Assembly (NCBI GenBank): GCA_030066755.1
Contig: JASJAX010000046.1
Span: 1-41,781, forward strand
Length of the DNA stretch: 41,781 nucleotides
Source: Acidimicrobiia bacterium
GTDB lineage: Bacteria; Actinomycetota; Acidimicrobiia; Spongiisociales; UBA5794
Direction of reading: 5' to 3'
Each line of letters starts with the position of its first letter. The first letter of the stretch is position 1. This document shows, piece by piece, positions 1 through 7,669 of the stretch. The translations under genes were made by a program, and so were the position numbers. The notes below the pieces were generated by a model. That model had not been told where the DNA came from. It did no database searches and worked only from the letters and a program-made list of their open reading frames with translations.

Positions 1-668
1 CCGGAACCTTCGAGGTCGGTGAGCAGCAACGTACCGTCGATGTCGAGCAGCAGCGCAAGGGGTTCGGTAGCCACGAGGACATGGCAGGGGAGCACCGTCC
101 CGTCGACCGTGACCGCTGTTGGTGCTGGATCGCCGGCATCGAGGCCGAGTTCCCGGTGCAAGCGTTCCCAGACGTCGGATGCGTCCCGGGTGACCGATGG
201 TGTACTCAGTGTCGTCACTCTGCCCGCACGGTCCGTCGACTCGACGTAGTGAACCAACGTTGCGAGGAACAGGGACCAGCCGCGTTCGATGTCGCCGTAG
301 TAGCCCTCCCAGTCGTCGACTCCCGGATCTGGCAAGGAATGCACGAGGCGAACGGTCGTGACACCGTCCTCGTGGCTGAGCAGCCACTCCTCGCTCCCTC
401 CTTCCGTGTCGCCGACCTCCATGCCGCCCTGCGGCACGTAGGCAAACCGCACACGCTCGTTCGGTTCCCAGACCTCGATCGCTGAGACCCCCTCGGGGCC
501 CTCACCCCAGGAGATGACAACCCGACCACCGAGCCCGGGTTGCACGTCGGCCTTCGCCACGTACCAGGCTTCGAGCCCCGGTCCGGTGGTGATGGCGTCC
601 CAGAGCTGCTCGACGGGTGCGTTGATCGTGACGGTGAGTTCGAGCCGCTTGAAGGCACGTTCAGTCAT
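1..668 (-). CDS. SRPBCC (AHSA1-like) domain protein, C-terminus cut by window edge
   Basis: The frame is open for 222 codons from an ATG at 668 to the left edge with no stop, so the gene is partial at its 3' end. The N-terminal 145 residues look like an activator of Hsp90 ATPase (AHSA1) / START-like ligand-binding fold: INAPVEQLWDAITTGPGLEAWY, then EVWEPNERVRF and a C-terminal helix GWSLFLATLVHYVES. About 70 further residues follow (including LLLDIDGTLLLTDLEGS), longer than a single AHSA1 domain, so a second domain or extension is present. Its start overlaps the stop of the upstream HTH gene by 8 bases, so the two are probably translated together as a repressor/SRPBCC pair, an arrangement common in actinobacteria. 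The ligand is unknown. The domain call is firm; the function is not. Confidence 0.82.
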   Translation of the reverse strand, partial: MTERAFKRLELTVTINAPVEQLWDAITTGPGLEAWYVAKADVQPGLGGRVVISWGEGPEGVSAIEVWEPNERVRFAYVPQGGMEVGDTEGGSEEWLLSHEDGVTTVRLVHSLPDPGVDDWEGYYGDIERGWSLFLATLVHYVESTDRAGRVTTLSTPSVTRDASDVWERLHRELGLDAGDPAPTAVTVDGTVLPCHVLVATEPLALLLDIDGTLLLTDLEGS

Positions 669-1236
669 CTGCAGTCTCCTTTCGGGATGGGTGCGACATC
701 GCAACGAAACGATGTCGTCGGCCACCCGCAGCAGTAGGGCGGTCGTACTTGGCGATCAGCTCGGTGAGCTCGGCGACGAACGCGCGCAGATCACCCGGTG
801 CGGCGAACGTCATCTCGGATTCGACGGTGAACGTCGCAAGGCGTTCGCCTGCTGCCGCCGCGTCGCGCATGAGTGTTCCAACGTCGTGAACGGCGCGAGC
901 GGCGGTCGCAGCAAGACGGTCTGCAGCGTGTTCGTCGAACGACGGCGAAGCGACGGGTGAGAGAAGCTCTGGATCGACGAGCAAGTGCCCTCCGGAGATG
1001 CGGTAGAACCGCTCGGTCAACCCCCGGCGCTGGCGCTCTTCGACGAGTCCGACCAGTCCGTGGCGCTCCAACTCCCGCAGGTGGTAGTTCACCTTCTGGC
1101 GGGGGAGATCGAGGGCGCGAGCCAGGCTCGACGCCGACTGCGGCTCGACGAGCAGCTCGAGCATCTGGCCCCGGAGCGGCGAAAGCGCAGCCGCAACGAC
1201 CTCGGAGCGATCGAGCACGGTGATGGCTGTGGTCAT
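661..1236 (-). CDS. ArsR-like winged helix-turn-helix repressor
   Basis: 191 residues. An N-terminal winged-HTH spans about residues 12-80 (SSLARALDLPRQKVNYHLRE is the helix-turn-helix; RQRRGLTERFYRI is the wing). A C-terminal helical region of about 100 residues probably serves dimerisation or ligand response. No metal-binding Cys pair typical of metal-sensing ArsR proteins is visible. I chose the ATG at 1236 over the longer frame from 1344 because the longer version would run through the palindromic operator and promoter at 1243-1271. The gene overlaps the following SRPBCC gene by 8 bases. It is divergent from etfD; whether it also controls etfD cannot be told from sequence. Autoregulation is inferred from the operator position. 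Confidence 0.85.
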   Translation of the reverse strand: MTTAITVLDRSEVVAAALSPLRGQMLELLVEPQSASSLARALDLPRQKVNYHLRELERHGLVGLVEERQRRGLTERFYRISGGHLLVDPELLSPVASPSFDEHAADRLAATAARAVHDVGTLMRDAAAAGERLATFTVESEMTFAAPGDLRAFVAELTELIAKYDRPTAAGGRRHRFVAMSHPSRKETADD

Positions 1237-1242
1237 GCCGGC

Positions 1243-1271
1243 AGTCTCGTATTGACAAATCAGTTTGTCAA
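1243..1271 (-). promoter_or_regulatory. Promoter with palindromic operator for the HTH/SRPBCC pair
   Basis: A perfect inverted repeat, TTGACAAA at 1252-1259 and TTTGTCAA at 1264-1271, is separated by TCAG. Read on the minus strand, the outer arm supplies a consensus -35 (TTGACA, 1271-1266); exactly 17 bases later comes a -10-like GAGACT (1248-1243), then 6 bases to the ATG at 1236. A repressor bound here would cover the -35 and spacer, so this is probably the autorepression site, with a leaderless transcript. Confidence 0.75.
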
Positions 1272-1344
1272 ATGCGGTACTCGAGGAGAGACACTTCGGT
1301 CCTGTGGGTACACTCCGCTCGAGGCAGTCGGGATAGGAGGACAC

Positions 1345-3522
1345 GTGGCCGAAACCGCCACCAAGGAAGCTCCGGAATCCGCTTCTGAGCGGCGCCGCAT
1401 CACCGCCAGCGGAGTCTTGCTGGTTGTCGCCGCACTCAGCGTGGTGGGCACGCTCGCCCTGTGGTGGCTCGCCTCCTTATCCGACAAGCCCGACTTCGAG
1501 ATCGGACGCCAGGTATTCGGCAACATCCCGAGCGTCCTCAAAGCGATCTTCTACATGACCACGGCCGTCTTCCTCGGTCTGTCGGCCTACCTCTTTGCCC
1601 AGCGGGCGAAGAACTGGGAGCGAGGGTCGAGTGACGATCGCCGGCGTCTGCTCAAGCAGCGGCTCCACGCCGCTCGTGAGGGCCTCCAGATGCGCACGCT
1701 GCTGCGTGACCCCGCCGCCGGTCTCATGCACTCGGCGATCTACTACGGCTTCATCGTGCTCTTCCTCGGCACGGTCACGCTCGAGATCGACAACCTGCTC
1801 CCCAACAACCTGAAGTTCCTCCAGGGTGGCGTGTACCAGGTCTACTCCCTGATCCTGGACGTGTTCGCCGTTGTATTCATCGCGGGCCTCGTGTGGGCGG
1901 CGGTGCGCCGCTACGGCCAACGCCCGTGGCGGCTCCGTTCGAAGACCAAGGCCGAAGACGGCTGGATCCTGCTCACGCTCGGAGCCATTGGCGTGACCGG
2001 GATCGCAGTCGAGGCGGCACGCATTGCCGTCGATGGCCGTCCCGACTTCGAGACTTGGTCGTTCGTCGGATACCCGCTGAGCTTTCTGGTGCCCGAGGCC
2101 AGCGCGTCGGGCATTCACCAGGGTCTCTGGATCGCTCACTTCGTCGCCTTCCTCGGATTCCTCGTGGTCCTGCCGTCGACCAAGCTGCGCCACATGTTCA
2201 CGAGCCCCGTGAACATGTACCTCTCGCCACGTGAACGTCACAAGGGCGCCATGCGCGAGATGCCCAACCTCATGGAGGCCACCGATATCGAGACGGTCGG
2301 AGCCTCGGTGGTTGGCGAGTTCACCTGGAAGCAGCTACTCGACACGGATGCCTGCACCGTCTGCGGGCGGTGCACGTCGGTGTGTCCGGCGAATACGACG
2401 GGGAAGCCGCTCGACCCACGTGAGATCGTGCTGAAGCTCGGTGAAGTTGCCGCCCGGACGGGAACGCCCCCGGTGTCGCCACCGGTCGGAGTCGACGCCG
2501 AGATCACCATCTCGTCCGACTCGGTGTTCGAGCGGATCTCCTCCGAAGAGCTCTGGGCATGTACGACATGCCGCGCCTGTGACGAGGTCTGTCCGGTCAA
2601 CATCGAGATCGTCGACAAGATCCTCGACATGCGTCGCTACCTGTCGCTGATGGAGTCCGACTTCCCCAGCGAGCTCGGCAAGGCCTACGTGTCGATGGAG
2701 AACTCATCGAACGTCTACGGCATGGACCAGTCGAAGCGTGGCGACTGGACCGATGAGCTCGACTTCCCGGTGAAGGTCCTGGGTGATCCCGACGTGGAGG
2801 CCGAGTACCTCTACTGGGTCGGGTGTGCCGGATCGTTCGACGACCGCAATCGCAAGGTCACGATCTCGACTGCACAGCTGCTGAACCGAGCCGGGGTGGA
2901 TTTCGCCATCCTCGGGCCCCGCGAGCTCTGCACCGGCGATCCGGCGCGACGAACCGGCAACGAGTACGTGTTCCAGGGCCTGGCGCTGCAGAACATCGAG
3001 ACGCTCAACGATCTCGGTGTCACCAAGATCATCACGCAGTGCCCGCACTGTTTCAACACCTTGGGCAACGAGTACCCGCAGTTCGGTGGTCACTACGAGG
3101 TGATTCACCACAGCGATCTGCTCATGCACTTGGTCGACGAAGGCAAGCTCACCCCGCGGGCCAACGGGCAGTCGATCACCTTCCACGATCCGTGCTACCT
3201 GGGCCGCCACAACGACGTGTTCGTCGCCCCACGGTCCGTCCTCAACGCCGTCGGCGAGAACATCGAGATGCCTCGCAACGGCACCAACTCATTCTGTTGT
3301 GGTGCCGGGGGCGGGCGAATGTGGCTCGAGGAGCAAACCGGTCAGAAGGTCAACATCGAGCGCACCCGTGAAGCGGTGGCGACCGGTGCCGACGTCGTCG
3401 CAACCGGGTGCCCGTTCTGTTACGTGATGATGGACGACGGGGTCAAAGAGCTGGGCGTCGACGAGTCAGTCGAGGTCAAAGACTTGGCGATGTTGTTGGC
3501 CGAACGTTCGCTCGATCTGTAG
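1345..3522 (+). CDS. etfD: EtfD-like membrane Fe-S oxidoreductase (heterodisulfide reductase-related)
   Basis: 725 residues from a GTG at 1345, preceded by GGAGG (1336-1340) four bases upstream; longer in-frame starts run through the neighbouring promoter. The first ~280 residues hold about six membrane segments resembling the nitrate-reductase gamma-type cytochrome b domain. Two 4Fe-4S motifs follow: CTVCGRCTSVCP (Cys337, 340, 343, 347) and CTTCRACDEVCP (Cys406, 409, 412, 416). The C-terminal half has HdrD/GlpC-type cysteine-rich repeats: the second has a full CCG (SFCCGAGGGRMW) while the first reads LCTGDPARR, with one Cys replaced. This order matches mycobacterial Rv0338c/EtfD, which passes electrons from electron-transfer flavoprotein (fatty-acid oxidation) to menaquinone; that role is inferred from family. 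No etfBA genes lie nearby. Confidence 0.85.
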   Translation: MAETATKEAPESASERRRITASGVLLVVAALSVVGTLALWWLASLSDKPDFEIGRQVFGNIPSVLKAIFYMTTAVFLGLSAYLFAQRAKNWERGSSDDRRRLLKQRLHAAREGLQMRTLLRDPAAGLMHSAIYYGFIVLFLGTVTLEIDNLLPNNLKFLQGGVYQVYSLILDVFAVVFIAGLVWAAVRRYGQRPWRLRSKTKAEDGWILLTLGAIGVTGIAVEAARIAVDGRPDFETWSFVGYPLSFLVPEASASGIHQGLWIAHFVAFLGFLVVLPSTKLRHMFTSPVNMYLSPRERHKGAMREMPNLMEATDIETVGASVVGEFTWKQLLDTDACTVCGRCTSVCPANTTGKPLDPREIVLKLGEVAARTGTPPVSPPVGVDAEITISSDSVFERISSEELWACTTCRACDEVCPVNIEIVDKILDMRRYLSLMESDFPSELGKAYVSMENSSNVYGMDQSKRGDWTDELDFPVKVLGDPDVEAEYLYWVGCAGSFDDRNRKVTISTAQLLNRAGVDFAILGPRELCTGDPARRTGNEYVFQGLALQNIETLNDLGVTKIITQCPHCFNTLGNEYPQFGGHYEVIHHSDLLMHLVDEGKLTPRANGQSITFHDPCYLGRHNDVFVAPRSVLNAVGENIEMPRNGTNSFCCGAGGGRMWLEEQTGQKVNIERTREAVATGADVVATGCPFCYVMMDDGVKELGVDESVEVKDLAMLLAERSLDL

Positions 3523-3525
3523 CAA

Positions 3526-3574
3526 GCGGGCTTCGCCCGCAGTACTGAGTACCGAGTACTGAGTACAGAGACCG
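3526..3574 (-). repeat. Heptamer-hairpin intergenic element, copy 1 (reverse orientation)
   Basis: In reverse orientation this holds GGTCTCT, then heptamers GTACTCA, GTACTCG, GTACTCA and a final GTACT (3541-3566), directly followed by a hairpin GCGGGC-GAA-GCCCGC (3540-3526). On the plus strand the hairpin starts 3 bases after the etfD stop and could act as its terminator, though no T-run follows. The same order recurs at 7612, 18866 and 41622 with different stem sequences. Confidence 0.9.
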
Positions 3575-3589
3575 GAAGGCGGCATAGAG

Positions 3590-4381
3590 GTGTCGGGGCC
3601 GGTTGAGGTCATTGGGGTCGTTGCGTCCGTTGCGTTCGTGTTGATTGCCGCTGGGCTTTCGTTGTGGCGCGGGGTCGGTGTCGAGCGGTCCGTCGTGTGG
3701 GCGGCCATCCGCGCCGCTGCCCAGCTGATGGCGGTCGGTCTCCTCCTCGCAGCGGTGTTCACCGCGGAGTTGGCGATCTGGTGGGCGTGGCTGTGGGTCG
3801 TCGCCATGGTGGTCATCGCCGCCGCTACCGCACGACGTCGGGCACCGGACGTGCCGAGCCTTGCAGTTGCCGTGGCCCTTGGCATCGGAGTATCGACGGC
3901 CATCACCGTTGCGATTGCGTTCGGACTGCAGATCTTCGAACTCGAAGCCGTGACGCTTGTGGTGATCGCCGGTATCACGATCGGCAACACGATGCCGACG
4001 ACCGTGCTGGCAGCCGATCAGACGCGTCGCCAACTCGCTACGCGTCACGGTGAGCTGGAAGCGAAGCTGGCGCTCGGGCTCGACGGCGTAGCGGTCACCG
4101 GCGACGTGACTCGCGACGCGGCGCGCAGCTCTCTCATCCCGCAGATCGAGCGAACCAAGGTGGTCGGCTTGATCGCACTACCCGGCGCGATGACCGGGCT
4201 GCTGCTCGCCGGGGTCGACCCGATCGACGCGGTGCTCGTACAGCTGGTCGTCATGTACGTCGTGCTGGGTTCCGTTGTCGTGGCAGCGACGACGGTCATT
4301 CTCGTGATGTCCCGTCGAGCGCTCACGGCCGATCTCCGAGTTGCCGACTGGGTGCGTTCGGCCGCGTCCGGCGACGAATGA
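3590..4381 (+). CDS. UPF0014 family ABC permease (FetB-like)
   Basis: 263 residues with a GTG start. Roughly seven membrane segments are visible. The family hallmark, a GITIGNTMPTT segment followed by a charged stretch ending in ERTKVVGLIALPGAMTGLLL, is clear. UPF0014 proteins (E. coli FetB/YbbM) are permeases of an ABC system linked to iron export and oxidative-stress resistance. The usual ATPase partner (FetA) is not adjacent: etfD lies upstream and a binding-protein gene converges downstream, with only 3 bases between the stops (4381 and 4385). The partner must lie elsewhere, or the protein works differently here. The start is placed just after repeat copy 1; codon use matches the neighbours. 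Confidence 0.82.
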   Translation: MSGPVEVIGVVASVAFVLIAAGLSLWRGVGVERSVVWAAIRAAAQLMAVGLLLAAVFTAELAIWWAWLWVVAMVVIAAATARRRAPDVPSLAVAVALGIGVSTAITVAIAFGLQIFELEAVTLVVIAGITIGNTMPTTVLAADQTRRQLATRHGELEAKLALGLDGVAVTGDVTRDAARSSLIPQIERTKVVGLIALPGAMTGLLLAGVDPIDAVLVQLVVMYVVLGSVVVAATTVILVMSRRALTADLRVADWVRSAASGDE

Positions 4382-4384
4382 GCG

Positions 4385-5740
4385 CTACTCGTCGTTATCG
4401 GGCTCCGGCTGGGTGATGCCGAGGATCGTTCGGATCAGGGTCGCCGCATCGCGTAGGGCCGTCTCCGGGTCGGCTCCCTCATCCCGGATCGCCGTGAGGG
4501 CTGAGCCCCAGGCGGTCCAAACGTCGTCGGACATCGCTGCGAGGTTCGGGGTTGGCACTGCCCGGCGCATCGCCTCGAGGAACGGGATTCGCAACGGTCC
4601 GGTCACCCTCCCCGCCGGTTGCTCGTGCGTCGGGAACAGCGGGGGAGCTGGGGTGAGGCTCAGCATCGCCTCACCGGTGGCGATCCAGTCGGTCATGAAG
4701 ATCTTGGCGGACGTCGAGGCGTTCGCTCCGAGGAACACCCCGATGGCGTCGATGAAAGGGCGTGCTGCTACCCCGTTGATCGGCGGCACCGGTGTCACCC
4801 TCACCGAGAATCCGCGAGATTCGGCGGCCGTTTCGATCTCATCTGCCTCCCAGAAGCCGGTCAGCCAGTAAGCCACCTCACCCTCGAGAAACCGCTGCTT
4901 GGCAGTCACGTAGTCGAGCGGGGGGAGGTAATCACCCCGATCCAAGGCGGCGAGGTAGATCGACGCATCGATCGCCTCGGGTTCGTCGATCCCGGCTCGA
5001 TCCGCGAGGTATCCGACGCCCGGCTCGTAACGCAGTATCGAACCGCCGAACGCTGACAGGAACGGGTACTGGTAGTACGCCTCCGGGATGCCCGCCCCGC
5101 CGGCGACGGCGAGGCACACGGTCTCGACGCTCAACCCATCGCAACCATCGAGTAGCTGTTCGAACGTCTCGGGCGGGTTCGGACCGACCAACTCGACGTT
5201 CACCCACAGGGCGATGGATTCGGCACCGTACGGGACCCCGTAGAGCGTGCCGTCGAGGCGGAATGCCTCGAGTGCCGGTTGGATGAACTCGGCCTGGCGG
5301 GTCTGCGGGATCCCGCGCACCGGAACGATGGCGCGGGCGGCGAGGAGCTCGCCCGTCCACGCATGGGCACCGACGAACAGATCGGGTCCGGCGTCTCCGG
5401 TCACTGCGCCGAGCACGTCACTGCGAATGGCCGGGAAGGGTTTGGTGACGACTTCGACGGCAATCCCACGTCGGGTCGTGAAGTCGGTGCCGAGCGCCTC
5501 GAGAGCTCCAGCGGTCGCCTCATCGGCCCAGACGGTGACCACTTCCGGTGCCTGCGTGGTGGTCGTCGTCGCAGGAGGGGAGGTCGGCAACGGCGCAAGC
5601 GTCGTTGCGATTGAGATCGTCGTCGTGGTCGATGCCGTTGTCGTGGGCGCGGCCGTGGTTGTCGACGAGGTGCCGGCGCACGCCGCCAACACCAGCGCAA
5701 TGGCAGCGATCGCCGTGAGCCCTCTGTGAAGCGCGCCGAT
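4385..5740 (-). CDS. Maltodextrin-type ABC substrate-binding lipoprotein, predicted ATC start
   Basis: The mature part resembles MalE: about 400 residues with VVTVWADE, LYGVPYGAESIALW, FLEGEVAYWLTGFW and PVPPINGVAARPFIDAIGVF, the pattern of family-1 solute-binding proteins, and it is clearly paralogous to the protein at 10559-11881. A lipobox LAAC followed by a Thr/Pro-rich linker predicts a lipoprotein. The nearest standard start (GTG at 5692) falls inside the lipobox and would destroy the signal peptide. In the same frame, AGGAGG (5753-5748) stands 7 bases before ATC (5740-5738), giving a full signal peptide (GALHRGLTAIAAIALVLAAC after the start). No ATG, GTG or TTG exists between. It is divergent from the amylase at 5875. 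A sequencing error changing ATG to ATC is an alternative. Confidence 0.85.
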   Translation of the reverse strand: MGALHRGLTAIAAIALVLAACAGTSSTTTAAPTTTASTTTTISIATTLAPLPTSPPATTTTTQAPEVVTVWADEATAGALEALGTDFTTRRGIAVEVVTKPFPAIRSDVLGAVTGDAGPDLFVGAHAWTGELLAARAIVPVRGIPQTRQAEFIQPALEAFRLDGTLYGVPYGAESIALWVNVELVGPNPPETFEQLLDGCDGLSVETVCLAVAGGAGIPEAYYQYPFLSAFGGSILRYEPGVGYLADRAGIDEPEAIDASIYLAALDRGDYLPPLDYVTAKQRFLEGEVAYWLTGFWEADEIETAAESRGFSVRVTPVPPINGVAARPFIDAIGVFLGANASTSAKIFMTDWIATGEAMLSLTPAPPLFPTHEQPAGRVTGPLRIPFLEAMRRAVPTPNLAAMSDDVWTAWGSALTAIRDEGADPETALRDAATLIRTILGITQPEPDNDE

Positions 5741-5753
5741 GGCCCGGCCTCCT
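5738..5753 (-). promoter_or_regulatory. Shine-Dalgarno AGGAGG placed before an ATC codon
   Basis: AGGAGG at 5753-5748 and a 7-base spacer lead to ATC at 5740-5738. The spacing is ideal for initiation and decides the start of the binding lipoprotein, because no normal start codon precedes its signal peptide. Confidence 0.7.
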
Positions 5754-5838
5754 CGTCCGTCTGCGCCACCGGAGCAGCTCGCTCCGGTTGGCGTCAGTCA
5801 ACCAGGCGGGGGTGAACGAACCAAGCCTCACCTTCGAT

Positions 5839-5854
5839 AACGGTTGCGACCGTT
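5839..5854. promoter_or_regulatory. Candidate operator palindrome between binding protein and amylase
   Basis: AACGGTTGCGACCGTT has six-base inverted arms (AACGGT / ACCGTT) around TGCG, the size expected of a LacI-family site. It lies in the divergent promoter region of two glucan genes, just upstream of the amylase -10. It does not match the MalR-type palindrome at 12015-12030, so a different regulator, or none, may use it. Confidence 0.35.
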
Positions 5855-5862
5855 GACGCCCG

Positions 5863-5868
5863 TAGACT
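5863..5868 (+). promoter_or_regulatory. -10 element of alpha-amylase gene
   Basis: TAGACT lies 6 bases before the ATG at 5875, with no Shine-Dalgarno sequence between. This fits a leaderless transcript. Confidence 0.5.
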
Positions 5869-5874
5869 CGCCCA

Positions 5875-7467
5875 ATGCGACGGATCACCTTGCTCCTTCT
5901 CCTGCTCGCCCTCATCGCGGCCGCATGCTCGAGCGACGAGCCGGCGGCGACCACTGCGGTGACGACGACCCCGCCTGCCCCGGCAACGACCGTGGCGCCG
6001 ACCACGACACTGCCTCCGGAGCCGCCCGCGCCATGGTGGGAGGGGCGGGTCTTCTATGAGGTCTTCGTACGCAGCTTCCAAGACAGCGATGGTGACGGAA
6101 TCGGCGACCTGCGAGGTCTCATCGATCGACTCGACTACCTCAACGACGGTGACCCGACGACCACCGACGATCTCGGTGTCACCGGGATCTGGCTGATGCC
6201 GATCATGTCGAGTCCCAGCTACCACGGCTACGACGTGACGGACTACCGGAAGGTCAACTTCCAGTACGGCACCAACGAGGACTTCCTCGAGCTGATGGAC
6301 GCCGCACAGGAGCGGGGGATCGCCGTGATCGTCGATCTGGTGCTGAACCACACGTCCAGGCAGCACAAGTGGTTCGCCAGGTCGTTCCTCGAACAGGACG
6401 GCTACGACGACTGGTACGTGTGGGACGATCGGGAGCCCGGGGCCGGGTGGCACGCGGCCGGCGACCGGACGTACTTCGGGCTCTTCTGGGAGGGTATGCC
6501 GGATCTCAATCTCGAGAACCCGGACGTCACCGCCGAGCTGTACGACATCGCCGACTTCTGGCTCAACGAGATGGGAGTCGACGGGTTCCGACTGGACGCC
6601 GTCAAACACTTCATCGAGGACGAGCCGCAGATCGAGAACACACCGGCGACGTTGGCCTGGGCGCAAGCGTTCAACGAGTTCACCGAGGAGGCGAAGACCG
6701 GGGCGCTCACCGTTGGTGAGGTGTGGAACGACTCACGGATCGTGTCCACCTACATCCCCGACGCCCTCGACCTCGCATTCGAGTTCACGCTGGCGAGCGA
6801 GATCATCGATGCCGCCCAGTCCGGTCGCAGCGACACGTTGCCGATCGTGATGCAAACCGTGCTCGACGAGTATCCGCTGGGGCAGTACTCCCCGTTCCTC
6901 ACCAACCACGACCAGGATCGTGTCGCAAGCGTGCTTGTCGGCGATGCCAGCAAGGGCAAGCTCGCCGCCTCGCTGCTGCTCACGATTCCCGGGGTGCCGT
7001 TCATGTACTACGGCGAGGAGATCGGAATGCGAGGGCGCAAACCCGATGAGCTCATCCGGACACCGATGCCGTGGGATGCGACCGAAGCCGGCGGCTTCAC
7101 CACGGTTGAACCGTGGCAACCCTTCGATCCAAACAAGGACGAGGTCAATGTCGCCGCGCAGATCGACGATCCCGACTCCCTGCTCAGCCACTACCGGTCG
7201 CTGATTCAGCTCCGGAGCGCCTCCTCGGCGCTACGGATCGGCGAGATGACGCTGGTCGACACCGGGAACAACTCGGTGTTCGCTTTCACCCGTGAGTCCG
7301 CTGATCAACGTCTCCTGGTCGTCATCAACCTGAACAAACAACCCCAGTCGGAGTACGGGCTCCCGGAAATCACGGCGATCGGAGAGCAGTTGTACGGCGC
7401 CGATTGGACGCTCGGTGCCGAGCTGCCAGGTAGGTCGACGACGATCGTGGAGCTCGGCGCCTCGTAG
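5875..7467 (+). CDS. Secreted lipoprotein alpha-amylase (GH13)
   Basis: 530 residues. A lipoprotein signal peptide ends at LIAAAC (Cys18), followed by a Thr/Pro-rich linker to about residue 55, so the enzyme is probably anchored outside the membrane. The GH13 barrel is complete: DSDGDGIGDLRG (calcium/loop motif), region I VDLVLNHTS, nucleophile Asp241 in DGFRLDAVKH, acid/base Glu282 in LTVGEVW and third Asp346 in TNHDQDR. A C-terminal beta domain follows (about 445-530). The sequence most resembles alpha-amylase/oligo-1,6-glucosidase (GH13) enzymes; exact specificity cannot be read. It would release maltodextrins for the binding proteins on either side. A -10 hexamer 6 bases upstream implies a leaderless message. 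A hairpin follows 9 bases after the stop. Confidence 0.92.
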   Translation: MRRITLLLLLLALIAAACSSDEPAATTAVTTTPPAPATTVAPTTTLPPEPPAPWWEGRVFYEVFVRSFQDSDGDGIGDLRGLIDRLDYLNDGDPTTTDDLGVTGIWLMPIMSSPSYHGYDVTDYRKVNFQYGTNEDFLELMDAAQERGIAVIVDLVLNHTSRQHKWFARSFLEQDGYDDWYVWDDREPGAGWHAAGDRTYFGLFWEGMPDLNLENPDVTAELYDIADFWLNEMGVDGFRLDAVKHFIEDEPQIENTPATLAWAQAFNEFTEEAKTGALTVGEVWNDSRIVSTYIPDALDLAFEFTLASEIIDAAQSGRSDTLPIVMQTVLDEYPLGQYSPFLTNHDQDRVASVLVGDASKGKLAASLLLTIPGVPFMYYGEEIGMRGRKPDELIRTPMPWDATEAGGFTTVEPWQPFDPNKDEVNVAAQIDDPDSLLSHYRSLIQLRSASSALRIGEMTLVDTGNNSVFAFTRESADQRLLVVINLNKQPQSEYGLPEITAIGEQLYGADWTLGAELPGRSTTIVELGAS

Positions 7468-7476
7468 CGCCGCCGA

Positions 7477-7493
7477 GGCGGCCCTCGGCCGCC
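7477..7493 (+). terminator. Hairpin after alpha-amylase
   Basis: GGCGGCC and GGCCGCC form a 7-bp perfect stem around a CTC loop, 9 bases after the stop. It is followed by two GTACTTG heptamers (7495-7508) rather than a T-run, so termination is inferred from position; it also resembles the hairpins of the dispersed repeat family. Confidence 0.5.
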
Positions 7494-7611
7494 CGTACTT
7501 GGTACTTGGACAGGTTGGTCTCGCCTCAACGCGTAGTTGGCGCGTTCCAGGTTCGGGTTGGGCCCACACGATTCCGGTCGACCGTGAACCACCTTTGCGA
7601 CCCTCCGCGAG

Positions 7612-7662
7612 GATCTCGGTACTCAGTACTCGGTACTCAGTACTCCGGGGCCCGGAGGGCCC
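7612..7662 (+). repeat. Heptamer-hairpin intergenic element, copy 2
   Basis: GATCTCG leads into heptamers GTACTCA (7619), GTACTCG (7626), GTACTCA (7633) and GTACT (7640-7644), then CCGGG and the hairpin GGGCCC-GGA-GGGCCC (7648-7662). It sits between the convergent amylase and malG genes, ending 7 bases from the malG stop. Confidence 0.9.
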
Positions 7663-7669
7663 AGCGGCC

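Noticed and set aside
6085-6120. DSDGDGIGDLRG in the alpha-amylase as a dockerin repeat
   Set aside because: This is the normal calcium-binding loop of GH13 enzymes of this type; no second repeat and no cohesin context.
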